Assembly: GCA_004114245.1 (NCBI GenBank)
Contig: QZWS01000055.1
Span: 1-32,919, forward strand
Reading direction: 5' to 3'
Source: Zoopage sp. CT-All
Lineage: Eukaryota; Zoopagomycota; Zoopagomycetes; Zoopagales; Zoopagaceae
DNA length: 32,919 bases
The notes beneath the pieces were generated by a model. That model did no database searches. It worked only from the letters and a program-made list of their open reading frames with translations, and was not told the origin of the DNA. Made by a program: the position numbers and the translations under genes. Shown here piece by piece: positions 1 to 11,742 of this stretch (position 1 is its first letter; every line of letters begins with the position of its first letter).

Positions 1-525
1 ACCCCACTGCAAACAAATCTTTCACTCCTCTTCATCATGTCTGTGGAATCACCCTTCATCTGCCAAGAGATCTTCACCGTTCCTCTTGCCCTCGAATTTG
101 GCGATGAAGAGATGAGCACCACCAACACCACAGCCTCGACTGGCCCCTCCTGCGTCCGCTTCGCCACTTTGCCGCAGTGTGCCAAAATCGGCAAGGAAAA
201 GAACCTGTACTTTCATTGCGTCGAGCAGGGCACCATTTCCATTGGCGAATCTGGACCCAAGCCATTGCCAGAGCCAGAAGATTTTCCCATGAATGCGTAC
301 CTGTGCAACATCGAGAACTGTCCCACGCAATCGCCCGATGACATCCCTGGTGCGACCCCAGGAGCGGATGGACATGAGCACAAGAATGGCGGTAGTACCA
401 GTAACAGCAACACCGGCATTGGCAGCGCCAGCAGCGCACGAAAGGAATCAAGTTTCAGCACCAAGAAGACACTTGTCGGAATCCTCGTCCTCGCCATGCT
501 GCTCCCCCAGATGCTGGCTGCGTAA
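1..525 (+). CDS. Probable GPI-anchored surface protein, 3' part
   Basis: The frame is open from the left window edge to a TAA at 523-525, so the gene probably begins outside the window. The first ATG is at 37, but the protein from there has no signal peptide, which argues against it being the true start. The visible part has several cysteines (FICQ, SCVRF, PQCAK, FHCVE, YLCNIENCP), suggesting an extracellular disulfide-bonded domain. A Gly/Ser/Thr/Asn-rich spacer follows, then a C-terminal hydrophobic segment (LVGILVLAMLLPQMLAA) ending at the stop. A Ser/Thr-rich spacer plus terminal hydrophobic tail is the usual GPI-attachment layout of fungal wall and membrane proteins. The family is not recognised. 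An acceptor-like TGCCAAG near 66 could instead make this a 3' exon starting there. The gene converges on the Mrc1 gene, with about 160 bp between the stops. Confidence 0.6.
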   Translation, partial: TPLQTNLSLLFIMSVESPFICQEIFTVPLALEFGDEEMSTTNTTASTGPSCVRFATLPQCAKIGKEKNLYFHCVEQGTISIGESGPKPLPEPEDFPMNAYLCNIENCPTQSPDDIPGATPGADGHEHKNGGSTSNSNTGIGSASSARKESSFSTKKTLVGILVLAMLLPQMLAA

Positions 526-683
526 ATCAATCATATCCAAGGCATTCTCCTGAAGGCCATATAACGTGTAACATAGAAGTTTAGAAATTTTACTGCATCA
601 ATAACAACGAGGAAGGGTATTGGAAAAAGAAAAAACAAAGGCACAAGGGTGTAAATAGTTGCAGAAAGTGTAACCTGCCCCGG

Positions 684-3600
684 TTACTCTTCATCCACTG
701 TCAGGATTCTAAGCAATCGGCTAGGCCCACTCGATCCAGCCCCTGTCCTGCTCTTCTTATTCGTGGCCGAAGGCTCTGACGGCTGCTGCGACGCAACACC
801 TCGGAGTGTACTGCTGCTGCTGCTGTTGCTAGTGGACGCCGTCGAGGCCCCGTCTTGCTTACTCGATGTCGCAAAAGCCATCCTGCGGCGGTTGACCTCC
901 TTGACCACACGATTTCCTGCATTCGCTCCTCGACTCTCCTCGCCTACCGTACTCAAGAACCGTGCCTTTCGCTCCTCGCACATAAAGGAGGAGTTTTGCC
1001 GGGAGAGCGTTCTAGGTCGAACAATGGCCTCCACATCTACTTCAGCTCCAGATCGTCCTCCGAGCGTGCCGCCAAAGGCCGATGTATTTCCAGAGCCTGC
1101 TCCAGCATCCGAATCGGCCAGTTGTGACCGGTCAACAATTCTGTCCATAAGGCGATAAGCCGAGAAGGATGCGGACGTCCGCCGCCGCTGGCTGCTCGAC
1201 TGGCTCTCATCCTGCTCCACGGGATCCTCCACACCGTCGATAATGTCCTGAATGACCTTTTTGCGCCGCAGAATATCCTCGTACTCTTCCACAGGCTCCC
1301 TCCGCACCTTTGCAGATTTCTTGGCCCGTGCTGACGACACGTTTGAATCACTATCGACCGTTCGCTCAGAAAAGACATTGTCGCAGCTCGATTCGCCAAA
1401 GGGCAGAGCCTGGCCCTTGGTCATGGCTGTGATGGCTCCTGATTCCATGGTTTCGTTCACGCTTCCTTCATCAGCATCCCGAAGCAGGCGAGCTTGGCGC
1501 AGTTTCTCTTTGCGCTTATCCGTGTTCAACATCTCTTCTTCCTCCTCTTCCTCCTCTTCGTTGTGTTGAGCAGGCTGGACTTCGTCATCCGACTCTAGAC
1601 TGGCCATGTCATCGTCCTCCCCGTCGCTTCCAGCTCTGCCAGACTTGGCTTTGGAGGACGAGTCGGCCTCATCGTTGCTCTCATCTGGATCGCTCAAAAA
1701 CACGAGCTGATCATCATCCTTGTCTTTTCTGAACGCCCTCGCATACGCAGCTGTCTTTGGATTGTCGGCTTGTAGCAAAGCAGAGGGTTGACAAAATTGT
1801 CAGCTTATATGTACAACATGAGAACAGCACACCACCGCGTTATTCATAAACATCGGTCAGATAGAAAGAGTGCTTACCTAGTTTCTCGATCTTTTCAGAC
1901 ACCTTCAGCTTCTTCTTCCGTCTGAAGCGGCCGTCCATGTCCTCTTCGTCAAAAAGATCGAGGTCGTCCATCTGTCCTTTGTTTCGCTTCCAGAGACCTC
2001 CAGCTGCAATGCCCTGAACAAGATCCGAAATATCCTTGTCATGCTGGACTTGCTCATGTTGCCTGCACACGGAAAAGAATACAAGGAGTTGAAACAACCG
2101 AGGATCAGTATGGAGCACTATACCATGATCCATTACCCAAAAATATCACTCTTTTCACAGAGATTACTTACATATGCAGTTGTCGCACATTCTCGGCATC
2201 CTTGCTGTCAATGACCACATTCGTATCGACCATTCCATCGCCCAGGTCGTAGTCGTCATTGTCGTTCTCAGATTCGTAGTCAACGCCTCCCATTCCCATA
2301 TGCTCATCCTCCTCTTCCTCGGCCTCATACTCGATGTATGCAGATTTGTCGTTCTTTGAGATGGGTCCACCTCTCGTCGGCTTGGCTGCTCGCTTCTGAA
2401 GGCGCCGAAGTCCACCTCCATTGGCATCACCTCCGTCGACAGCGTTCTGTCGCATAGCACCAGCAAGGAAGTCGAATGCGTTTCGAGGCTTCTGAGATGG
2501 AAGGACAGAGGTGGCATCCGTGGATGCATCGATTGACTGAACCTGACCGAGCAAGCTGCTAGAGATAAACCCATCTTCCTCATCGATGATGGGACTTATG
2601 GTCGGGATATCGATTCCGAATTCATCCGTCAGAGGCATCGAAAAGGAGTCCAGTTTGTCGCCTGTTGAGGAAGACGACGCTTGGGGGGTGACAGACGGGA
2701 AATTTCCAGAGAGAAAGTCGAGGGCACCCGCCATTGATTGTGAAAGGCCTGTCTGAGTGTCGCCTAGAGTCGGACTTTGGCTTGGATTGCTTTCAATGAC
2801 AGGAGAGTGGGTCGATGCCATACCGAACGCAGGTGCATTGACGCGGCCAAGCGTCGTAAACTTGTCCTTTTTGGCTGCTGATGGGTCGTAACTGGATTCG
2901 AAGAAGGCGCCGAATCCTTGCGTACCACTGTCGCCATCCATGTCCTGCTCAATGTCGCTAACATCATCGTCACTACCGTTCATGTTGTCGTTATTGCTAT
3001 CTGACCCAGATGCACTCTCGTGGGCCTCATCCTCACTCTCCGGTGCGGTTGGGGCTTGACTGCGGTCTACGAGCACGACCTTGACATCGTCCTCGTCTCC
3101 AATGACGTTTGTCTTTTTCTTGGTCCTTCGCATTTTGACAGTGTCCTCCTCGTCATCACCCTCGTCCTCCTCTTCCTCCTCATCTTCCTCGTCCATGCTA
3201 TCGTCATTCTCGCCATCGCTTTGCAAGTCCTGACCTTCCTCTTTCACGGCATTGTCGCCTGCTTCTTCTCCGTCCGACTCCCCAGAGGGAGCCTCGACTT
3301 CGTCTCCGCTATTGAGATCCATGGCCTCTTCCTCGTCGTCCGCCACATCTTCTTGGTCAGGGTCCTTTGAAGCATCATAGTCCTCGTCATGCTCATCATC
3401 CGCATCTTCATCCTCGTCGGGATCGAGTCCTTTGGTCCGCTTGTCCTCGCTCCGCAATTGCTCCGCAGCATATTCCTCGGGTGATTTCCAAGTGCCAGAC
3501 TTTTTGGCTTCCAGTTCTAGCTGCTTGCGCCTCTCTAAATTCCGTTTGGCCAGTTCCCGCTTCATGATTTCATTATATTGTTGGATGTCGGATACAGTCC

Positions 3601-5333
3601 CTGGCCGCTGTGACTTTGAGGGTGATTTCAGCGAGTTTCTACGGTTGTAGAGTCCTGATGACTTTTGAGGTGATGTTTGAGAGGAAGAGGCTGAGCCTGC
3701 GGATGGACTGCCGAGACCTAGGGACATGTTCTGGATCTTGTTGGAGAGGGGCGACATTTGCAGCGCTCGCTCCACCTCGAGTCGTTTGCCTATTGGGATG
3801 GAGGTCCGGACCTGCAGATCCCTTGAGATCTCGAGTCGTTGTTCTTTAGAGATGGGTGCTACCAACAGTGCTCTGGACACACCCAGTTTCCAACGAGCTT
3901 CATCCTTGCGACGTTCCACGTCCTCTTGTGTCTCGTCATCAGAATCGTCATCGAGAGCAATAGTGACAGGTTTGTTGGATTTTGGTGGCGTCTTTAAAGC
4001 CGCCGGGATTTCTGCAGGCGTCGTATCAGCTCTCTGGGTGCTAAAATGGATGGATGATGAACACAAAGTGTGTCAATACTGGTAATTCACATATCGTCAT
4101 GAGATGTAGTAGAAGTTATCGAACTTACAGTTTAGACTGAGCGGATTGAAGAAGAGACGACAGCGTGAGCTTGTTGTTGACGCGTGGCTGAACTGCAAAG
4201 TCACTGTTTCTCCACATGCGTTCCTTTTCCATTTGCATCTCCAGGATCTGCTTCTTGGTCGGTGCCTTGGCTTTGATGGGCTCTACGGGCGCCAACTCTG
4301 CTTGCGAGTCTGTGAGGAGCATATGTTCGTCCTCGTCTCTATCCAGATCACCAGCGGAGCGCTGTTGTTTCTGTTCCCGACGTTGGCCCTGTTCCTGCTC
4401 GACATCGCTCAGTTCCTCCGGTAGGCCACTCATGGCGGCCTTGGAAGCACTTTTCGTGCGCGAGGGCACGGACGGAAGAGATGGCACGTTCATATCCACG
4501 TCCATATCCGCGTCCGAGGTAAAAGACGCGTGGAGTGCGATGTTTCGCCTTGCGACACTGCTGAGACTGAGGGTCGAGTTGTCCTCGAGCGGGCTGATGT
4601 CCGAGTCGTCACTGTCCGAGAACGCAATCGTCTTTTTCTTGAGCTGGAACGATGACACGGGGGAGGCGAGACCATCTGTCTCTGCGTCTCGTTGAGCCCG
4701 AGGTTTGAGTGGGGGCGATAGAGACGCCACCCTGAGGTCCATGGAGGTGGATGAGGACTGGGACTGGGAGCTTTGGGTGGCAGACGGGGAGCGTGAGGTG
4801 GCCTTGGATGCAGAAGCGGACGAGGAGGCCCTTTTGGGCTTGCGGGGACTGAGGGTGGGACTGAACATGGAGGATGCACCGGAGTTTCTGGGGGTCTTTT
4901 TCGGAGACTTGTTCACCCGCACCTTGGTGGGAGAGCCGGCACTGAAAGGGTTGTAGTCAGGAGAGAAGAGCGACGATGACGATTGCGAGGAGGAAGAAGA
5001 GGAGACGGAGGATATCCTAGGCTTTGCGACGGAGGATGATGCAAAGAGGGAGGATGTGCTGGCACGGTGTGGTGCGGGTGTTGCTGCTGTCTGTTCGCGC
5101 TCGTGCTTGGACGCGGTGGTGGTTGGGGTGCTAGCAGCTGCTGGAGACGTTGCTGACAGAGTGGTGTTGTTGTTGCTGTTGTTGTCATGTTCGTCGTGGC
5201 TGTCCCTGTCAGAGTCGGATGCGTTGTCAAAGAAGCTGGATGAGGTGTTGTGGTTGAGCAGGCCTTCGTCCTGACCCAGGTCGTCGTCGATGCCCATGAG
5301 GGCCATCAGGCCCTTGTCCATTGCACCGGCCAT
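684..5333 (-). CDS. MRC1: Mrc1/claspin-type DNA replication checkpoint mediator
   Basis: Four exons read on the minus strand: 5333-4129, 4040-2172, 2062-1878 and 1768-684. Together they give 1,447 aa in one unbroken frame. The introns (88, 109 and 109 nt) all have GTAAGT or GTAAGC donors and TAG, CAG or AAG acceptors. The first 400 residues are Ser-rich and disordered with several SQ/TQ sites, as expected of a Mec1/ATR substrate. The middle is very acidic. Around residues 1015-1110 is the MRC1-like core: DAENVRQLHMQHEQ, DKDISDLVQGIAAGG, LWKRNKG, a basic RFRRKKKLK run, then NPKTAAYARAFRKDKDDD. Family knowledge: Mrc1/claspin travels with the replisome, links Cdc45/MCM to polymerase epsilon, and passes the stalled-fork signal to Rad53/Cds1. 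Length is somewhat above the yeast protein (about 1,100 aa) and close to claspin. It shares a divergent promoter with the phosphatase gene. The start at 5333 (MAGAMDKGLMALMGIDDD) is the first ATG of the long open frame. Confidence 0.85.
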
Positions 5334-5907
5334 TGTCGCCCTAGGAACAAGTCGTGTGTCGTGTGTCTAGGTTGGGCGTTTGGAGCGAAAGTATTTTCTG
5401 TGTTTGCTAGTCGCTTGTCGCTTTTCGTTTGTCGTCAGAAAAGGACGAGACGAGAGAGAGTGAGTGTGGTTCTGCGTGGATGAGAAAGCGAGTGATGGTG
5501 CTGCAGATGGATGGAGCACTCTGTGGACAGCAAAGCACAAGAGGCGTGTCGAGGACGAGAGAGAGAGAGAGAGCGAAAAAAAGGGGACGCGTCTGGATGC
5601 TGTTTATTTTTTTCTTTGCGTAAATCTCGTGCCCCCATTTAATGGCCTTAATGGAATGGACCGCAACAAAGCGCAGTCCACCTTAGAGGCTGTGAGCGCG
5701 CTTTTGGATAGTGACTTGGCGCCGTGCAGGCTCTCTCTCTCTCTCTCTCGATACCATTCCTCACTTATTCCTCTGTCCATCCATCCATCCATCCGTCACT
5801 CCTCCAGACCCGACTCCTCGGCCCAACTCCTCAACGCGACGCGACTCACTCCTCGGCCAACGCGGATTACACCAACACACACACACACATACATACACCG
5901 CCAGCCA
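5334..5907. promoter_or_regulatory. Divergent promoter between MRC1 and the synaptojanin-type gene, with MluI box
   Basis: These 574 bp separate two divergently transcribed start codons and hold no convincing gene. They contain simple repeats: a GA run near 5561-5575, a CT run at about 5731-5749, CCAT repeats at about 5777-5794 and CA/CATA repeats at about 5875-5897. An ACGCGT (MluI cell-cycle box) is at 5586-5591, about 250 bp upstream of the MRC1 start. Open frames across this stretch have simple-repeat composition and were not accepted as genes. The MBF connection is inference from the motif and from mrc1 being an MBF target in yeasts. Confidence 0.55.
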
Positions 5908-8900
5908 ATGCAGGCCGAGGTCTACGTCTCCTCCAACGGCACGCACGCCGCACGCACGCTGGCCTTACGCCCGTGCTCCACACAACGGCTCGATGCCTCG
6001 TCCAAGCAGGGTCAGATCCTCTACTTCTCGCCGCACCACCAGCCTGCCGCCACGGGCCTTGCCCAGGTCTCGGTCCGTCTCGAGCCAGCTTCCGGCTTTG
6101 AGCAGACCGCCTTCCGCAAGCTGCAGAGTCGTCCCGTCTTTGGCTGTCTAGGCCTCATGCACCATGCCAATGGTAAGCAGTCGTCATCATTCTGACCATG
6201 CTCATGCACGCAGGAACACAGGAACACAGGAACACTTGCTTCATCACTAATGCCCTTTTACTCAAGCAGACACATTCCTCGCCCTGGTCACTGGATGCGT
6301 AAAGGTCGGCGACATTCGCTTGGACGAATCTGTCTACAAGATTGTCGCCGTCAGATTCTTTTCTCTCACAGGCAACACGCCGGACGAGGACATGATCCCT
6401 GCACCTTACAACCCTGAGACCGCCAACGAGAACGAAGGGCCCACCATGATGCCCCACCCTTGTCGCGAGCTGGAAAAGGTCCTTTGCAACGGCGCATTCT
6501 TCTTTTCACCCCAGTTTGATCTCACACGGTCTATCCAAGCCAGGCAAGTTCCCTCCTTTTCGCATTACCAGCGTACCAGCGAGGATCTGATAGTCACAAG
6601 CTCGCCTCGCTTCTTCTTAATGCTGACGAGTACTGTCCGTTGTCGTTTGTGATCATGATCTTTGTACAGAGCACTCAAGATGCAGGAAGAGGCCAACGCA
6701 GAGGCCAACATGAACTATGACGAAAAGTTTCTCTGGAACTACTTTATGCTCAAGGAATTACTGACCTACCGGTCTCACTTGGATGAGCAGGAGCGCGAGG
6801 AACTGGACTATGGGGGACTCTTGGTAATACTGATAACCTTCACAGAGCTCAATTTTCAATGGAGCAAGTTATACGTCGCGACTCACATCTGCAATTGCAA
6901 ACATGGCGTCACTAGGTCCATATTATTCAAGGATATGTTGGGTGTCAGGCATTCAGGACACAAACTACACAGGGACAGATATCCGTCATATCTCGACTCA
7001 GCTCAAAGCGTGCTGGTAAGGCAGACAGTCATTTTATCATGGATTTCAGGGCAATATACGCACGGCGTTTGTGTTTCAAAAAACGTAGTGATCGCCGTTA
7101 TAACTCTGGCAATGTCTGATTTGGGAATGTATAGGAACGAGATACAATACCAGGGGAATTGACGATACCGGGAGTGTAGCTAACTTTGTAGAGGTAGGAC
7201 TCAAGGAATGTGATGAAAAAATGATCAGACACTGACAAAATGGTACGATTGTGCCCCCTACTCACATCATCTTGGATCAATTCTAGACCGAGACTATACT
7301 ATCCAACTCGGAATGGTGCTTTGCATATACCCAAATTCGTGGAAGCGTACCAGGTAACGATTGTGGAGCATGACTCGGACAAAAGTTGGATCAATGGACA
7401 ATTCGCCAAACTACAGTGGATCCTGACAAATACAATTGCAACGTTACTAGTATTCTGGGAACAACAAGGCTTACAGCTCGCTAGCCACAAGATTCAGCTT
7501 TCTCGAGGACCCGAGGCGACCAAACCAGCAGTGCGGCGACATTTCGAAGAGTTGATTCAAAAATACGAGGATGTGCATATCCTGGACCTCCTAGGTAGCA
7601 AGGATCAAGGAGAAGTAACGCTGTCGCAAGAGTACCGGAACCAAGTCGAGGATCTAGGATCGCAAGTTTTGAGGAACCTGCACATGACTCGCTTTGACTA
7701 CCACTCTCAGGTCAAGGGAGGCAACTATGACCAGGTTCAGTCATTACTGCAGCATGTCCGCGGAGATTCAGAGCGATACGGATACTTTTATCACGATCTG
7801 CTGTCCAACACGATCGTACAGACCCAGCGAGGCGTCTTTAGAACCAACTGTTTGGATTGCTTGGATCGGTAGGGTGCTGATAACTATCTGTAGCAATAAC
7901 TTTTGCATTGACTCTTTTTGCTAACACTTTTCGTCTTACACGCGGCTGCTTTTGTTCTAGAACCAACGTCATTCAAAGCAATTTGTCAAAGGAGGCCTTG
8001 GAATCCCTGCTGGACAATCTCTTACCACAAGATAGCCGCTTTAGCAGCTTGATGTTAATGCACTCGGAGCTTTGGGCTGATAACGGCGACATTCTTTCAA
8101 AGATATATACAGGTACAGGCGCTCTTAAATCCGAGGTGACCCGGTCGGGAAAAATGTCGTTTGCTAGCATGCTCGGCGACGCTACAAAGTCTATCAACCG
8201 CTTCTACATCAACAACTTTCAGGACAAGGATCGACAGGAGGTCATCGATGTGCTCTTGGTAGGGACATGCATATTGGTTTGAGGGACATGCATATTGGTT
8301 TGAGTTCCACGTGTGAGAGCGACAATGGCGTTTACCTTCACTTGTACTTATGCGCGCAAACCTCGACCTGGCAATTATGAATAGGGTAAAATGGCCCACC
8401 AAGCGCCAGTGGGCATCCATGATCCAGTACACGATTCAATTGCGTCCGAGATGAAAGCTCGGTTGGGCGAGTACTCCCAGCAGGTCCAGATTGATGTTTT
8501 TGTTGGAACATACAACTTGAATGGCAAACCCCCCTCTGGCGAATCTCTCGAAGCATGGCTGTGTTTCGATAAAGGTACAAATGGCCAAACGTTTTCACAA
8601 ATATCGTTGTTTATGCCGATCAGTTGTAACTAACCAATTTATTTGCGATACCTTTGTAGACGTGCCTGAGCCAGATCTCTATGTGATTGGATTCCAAGAA
8701 ATCGTAAAGCTCACCCCAAAGCAGATTATGGCCACGGACGAGAACAAGCGCAGGGTATGGGAGCAACGGGTTGAGAAGACGATTAACCACCGGGGTGGAT
8801 CTCGCTATATTCAACTGCGATCTGGCCAACTCGTAGGCGCTGCTCTCATGATCTATGTCAAGGAGCAGAACGCCCCGTTCATTCGCAATGTCGAATGCTC

Positions 8901-11742
8901 CATCAAAAAGACAGGCATGGGAGGCATGGCCGGAAACAAAGGTGCAGTGGCGATCCGCATGGACTATTACGAGTCCACGCTCTGCTTGGTGACCGCTCAC
9001 TTGGCTTCAGGACAAGAAAATCTGCAGGAGCGCAACAATGACTTTCACACGATCAATGACGGAATTGCATTCGCGCGAGGCAGGACCATCTCTAGCCACG
9101 ATATCATCCTGTGGTGTGGCGACTTTAACTACAGGGTTGACATGGAAAATGATCAAATCAGAGCCTTGGTCAGTCAGGGCAACTACTTTGAAATCTTTCG
9201 GTGCGATCAGCTCAAACGCTCGATCGATTATGGAGAGGCGTTTTACGGATACAAGGAGGGTATCATTGCATTTGCCCCGACGTATCGATATGATATTGGG
9301 ACCGATAATTATGACACCAGTGAAAAGTACCGAGCGCCGGCTTGGACGGATCGCATTCTATACCGCGGTCGAGGTGTAAGTTCCATTGAAACGTTGCATC
9401 CAGATGAGCATTGTTCGACAGACACCAAAATTAATATCTTGCATGATGTTTTTCTCTCAAAAAGATTTATCAAACGAGCTATGAGCGCGCAGAATTCCGG
9501 ACGTCGGATCATAAGCCAGGTATACCAACGGCAACGGCTATTTATTTCGTTCGCATGTGATTTAGAGGATGAACACGAGCCTGATACTGCTTCTCTTTTG
9601 TATTGACTAGTCATGTCAATGTTCGTTCTGGAACTGACGATGCTGGATTCGGCTGCAAAGGAGCAGATGGAGCAGACACTTTACCGCAAGAGCTCAAGCA
9701 GATCCTTGGCAGAAGGTCTATTAAAGGACGGAGGCAGTAAGAAGGACGCACCGGGACCAGGTCCTCGAGGCTTGATCGGCTCCAATTCTGAAAAGCTCCG
9801 AAATGGCTTTGCTTATGACCGTAGCCACGACCGCGTGCCAAGTGGTAAGTTATTCACGATTGATATGGTAAATACGTGTTAGAAAATGTACCTCGTCTCT
9901 GACGCGTCACTGCATTTGAACTTGCTATTTGTATAGCCCCCAAGCCCAGTTCCGAGACCCAGCAGTGGTGGAATGACCCACTGGAGGACGGGGTGCAGAG
10001 GATCCCCTCTGGTAAAAAGAACCCCTTTGAAGGGGACAAAACCATCACCGCCACAGAAAAGGCGGTCTCATCCCCACGATCAGCACCTGCCCCTCCAGCT
10101 TCGCTTCCCGCCAAGAAGCAGCCTGCTGTGGATCTCCTCGGAGGTAAGACAGACTAAAACTCAAACACGCAGGAGTGAGGGACGGAAAATTAAGGTTTTC
10201 GTTAGCTGACCCTGGATGCGTGATTGCCTACGTGAAAAAAAACCTAAAGATTTGGCTAGTGAGCAGATCGATGCCCCTGTCCTATCTTTGACGGGAAAGA
10301 CGACCGCGGGAGCAGAGTCGGGTCTCGGGAATATCCACGTCAGCGCCCTTGCTGCCGCGAACAGTGTCAAACGGAGCGCGCCCCCACCGCCCGTCAACCG
10401 CAGGAGGGCGGGTCTGCCTGCAGCTACCCTGCCTGCCTCGTCTGTCATTCACAGCAATAAGGATGCAGCGCGTCGACCCGCTCCACCGCCACCTAAACGG
10501 ACCGCCAATGGCACTGTGGGGGCAGCTCGGGACGACACTGATGACGATGAAGACGACGACGATGACGATGACGATACCGATAACGGCGATGTAGAGGACA
10601 TAAAGCCAACAGTCCTGGCTACAGCCAAGGATTCAAAGGAGAGCACGAACGGGGAAGAAACACTGCTCAAGCCATCACAGCTCAAGAAACAGCAGCAGCA
10701 AGTGCCTGAAACCCCTCCCTCAGCGGCGAGCGTATTCAGGAATACCAACAAGGACGTTGGTATCATCCGACCCAGCCTCTCCAGCTCCTCATCCTCGTCG
10801 ACCACTTCAGCGTCGTCTGTTCCACTGGCGACCATTGCAGCCAACAAATCCAAGGTGCTGTTGCCTGGGTTCGATGCGCGAGGTGGTAGTGGCGGTCCAC
10901 AGCCACACAAGGGACCGACTATTGTGTCTATGGGACTGGGTTTGAGCTCTGCGGGTGTAGGCAGCCCCAACGCCAGCAAGAGTCCAGGAACTGGTTTCAG
11001 CAGTGGCAATGTCCTTCAGCGCACCAAAGAATTCAACAGCACGCTATCCAATGCCGATTCAGCGCCAACATCCTCTGCAGCACCAGCAGGGTCACCGGCA
11101 CATAGAGTCGGTGCCACTGGCAAGGATAAGGATGTGTTTGTGGGCAAGGAGAAGGAGAAAGAGAAGGGAGCTGCTGACGAGATGGAGGCATCGAATGCCG
11201 TGTCAGTGTCGGAGCTCAAAAAGACCTTTGGAGTCGTGTCTGGGTCTCCTTCCACTCCTCCCGTGTCGACTAGCAAGTCTGGCACTCCGTCAGCGGTCTC
11301 TACTTCATCCAATGACCTTGGCACCAACAAGGCTGGCACTAACGTCGCCAACAAGGGTGGTCATGGAGTTACACCTGTGATCCCCATGGTGAAGCCGCTG
11401 TCCTTTTCACCGTCCGGAGTATCTAGTTCGACAAATGCTTCTTCCAAGGTCAAGATGGCTGGCCTGGGCGCTGCTCAGTCAGGATCGGTGCTGAAACCCT
11501 CTTCAGGAAGTGGAGTTGTTCCAACTAGCGCAGGGAAAAGCAGTAACACTGCCAGCAGCAGCACCAAAGACCTAGACGGAGCTGTCGAGGATGTAAAGCC
11601 AGCCAGTGGTTCTGTCAAGCAGGCGATTGCAGCCTTGAAGGGACAACAAGTTGTAGAGGAGGTAGGCGGTACGAAGGCGCCAGAGGGGCAAGGCACCGAG
11701 GATGAGAAGGTGGACGCATTTGCGTATTGGAAGAGTAAATGA
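5908..11742 (+). CDS. INP52: Synaptojanin-type phosphoinositide phosphatase (Sac1 plus 5-phosphatase)
   Basis: Fourteen exons: 5908-6172, 6270-6543, 6670-6823, 6916-7015, 7135-7193, 7287-7353, 7451-7868, 7961-8258, 8385-8574, 8660-9375, 9465-9519, 9611-9844, 9937-10143 and 10250-11742. They encode 1,509 aa with every junction in phase. The N-terminal Sac domain carries VHIIQGYVG, FAYTQIRGSVPVFWEQ and the CX5R site CLDCLDR (residues 440-446, in RTNCLDCLDRTN). The IPPc domain from about residue 580 has GTYNLNG, GFQE (Glu622), TAHLASG, WCGDFNYRV, PAWTDRIL and SDHKP (861-865), so both active sites look complete. The tail has WWNDP (954-958), an NPF tripeptide (972-974, a likely EH-domain ligand), two proline-rich runs, an Asp-rich run and a Ser-rich low-complexity end. 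Family knowledge: these enzymes hydrolyse PI4P, PI(4,5)P2 and related lipids at endocytic and Golgi membranes. The intron after exon 2 uses a GC donor. INP51, INP52 and INP53 cannot be told apart here, so the symbol is by type. Confidence 0.9.
6544..6669 (+). other. GC-AG intron in the phosphatase gene
   Basis: Exon 2 ends in CCAG and the intron opens GCAAGT instead of GTAAGT; it closes with TTTGTACAG. Only this choice joins the Sac-domain residues SIQAR to ALKMQEE in phase. AG|GCAAGT is the usual context for GC-AG introns. Confidence 0.75.
8261..8302. repeat. Perfect 21-bp tandem duplication just inside an intron
   Basis: The 21-bp unit at 8261-8281 recurs without mismatch at 8282-8302. It begins two bases after the GT of the donor following exon 8 of the phosphatase gene (exon end 8258). 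The identical copies suggest a recent event. The unit does not duplicate the complete GT donor, because the second copy is preceded by TTTGAGGG rather than TTGGTAGGG. Confidence 0.85.

Noticed and set aside
5434-6195. Long plus-strand frames before the phosphatase start
   Set aside because: They are made of GA, CT, CCAT and CA repeats and are out of frame with the first Sac exon, or overlap it in another frame.
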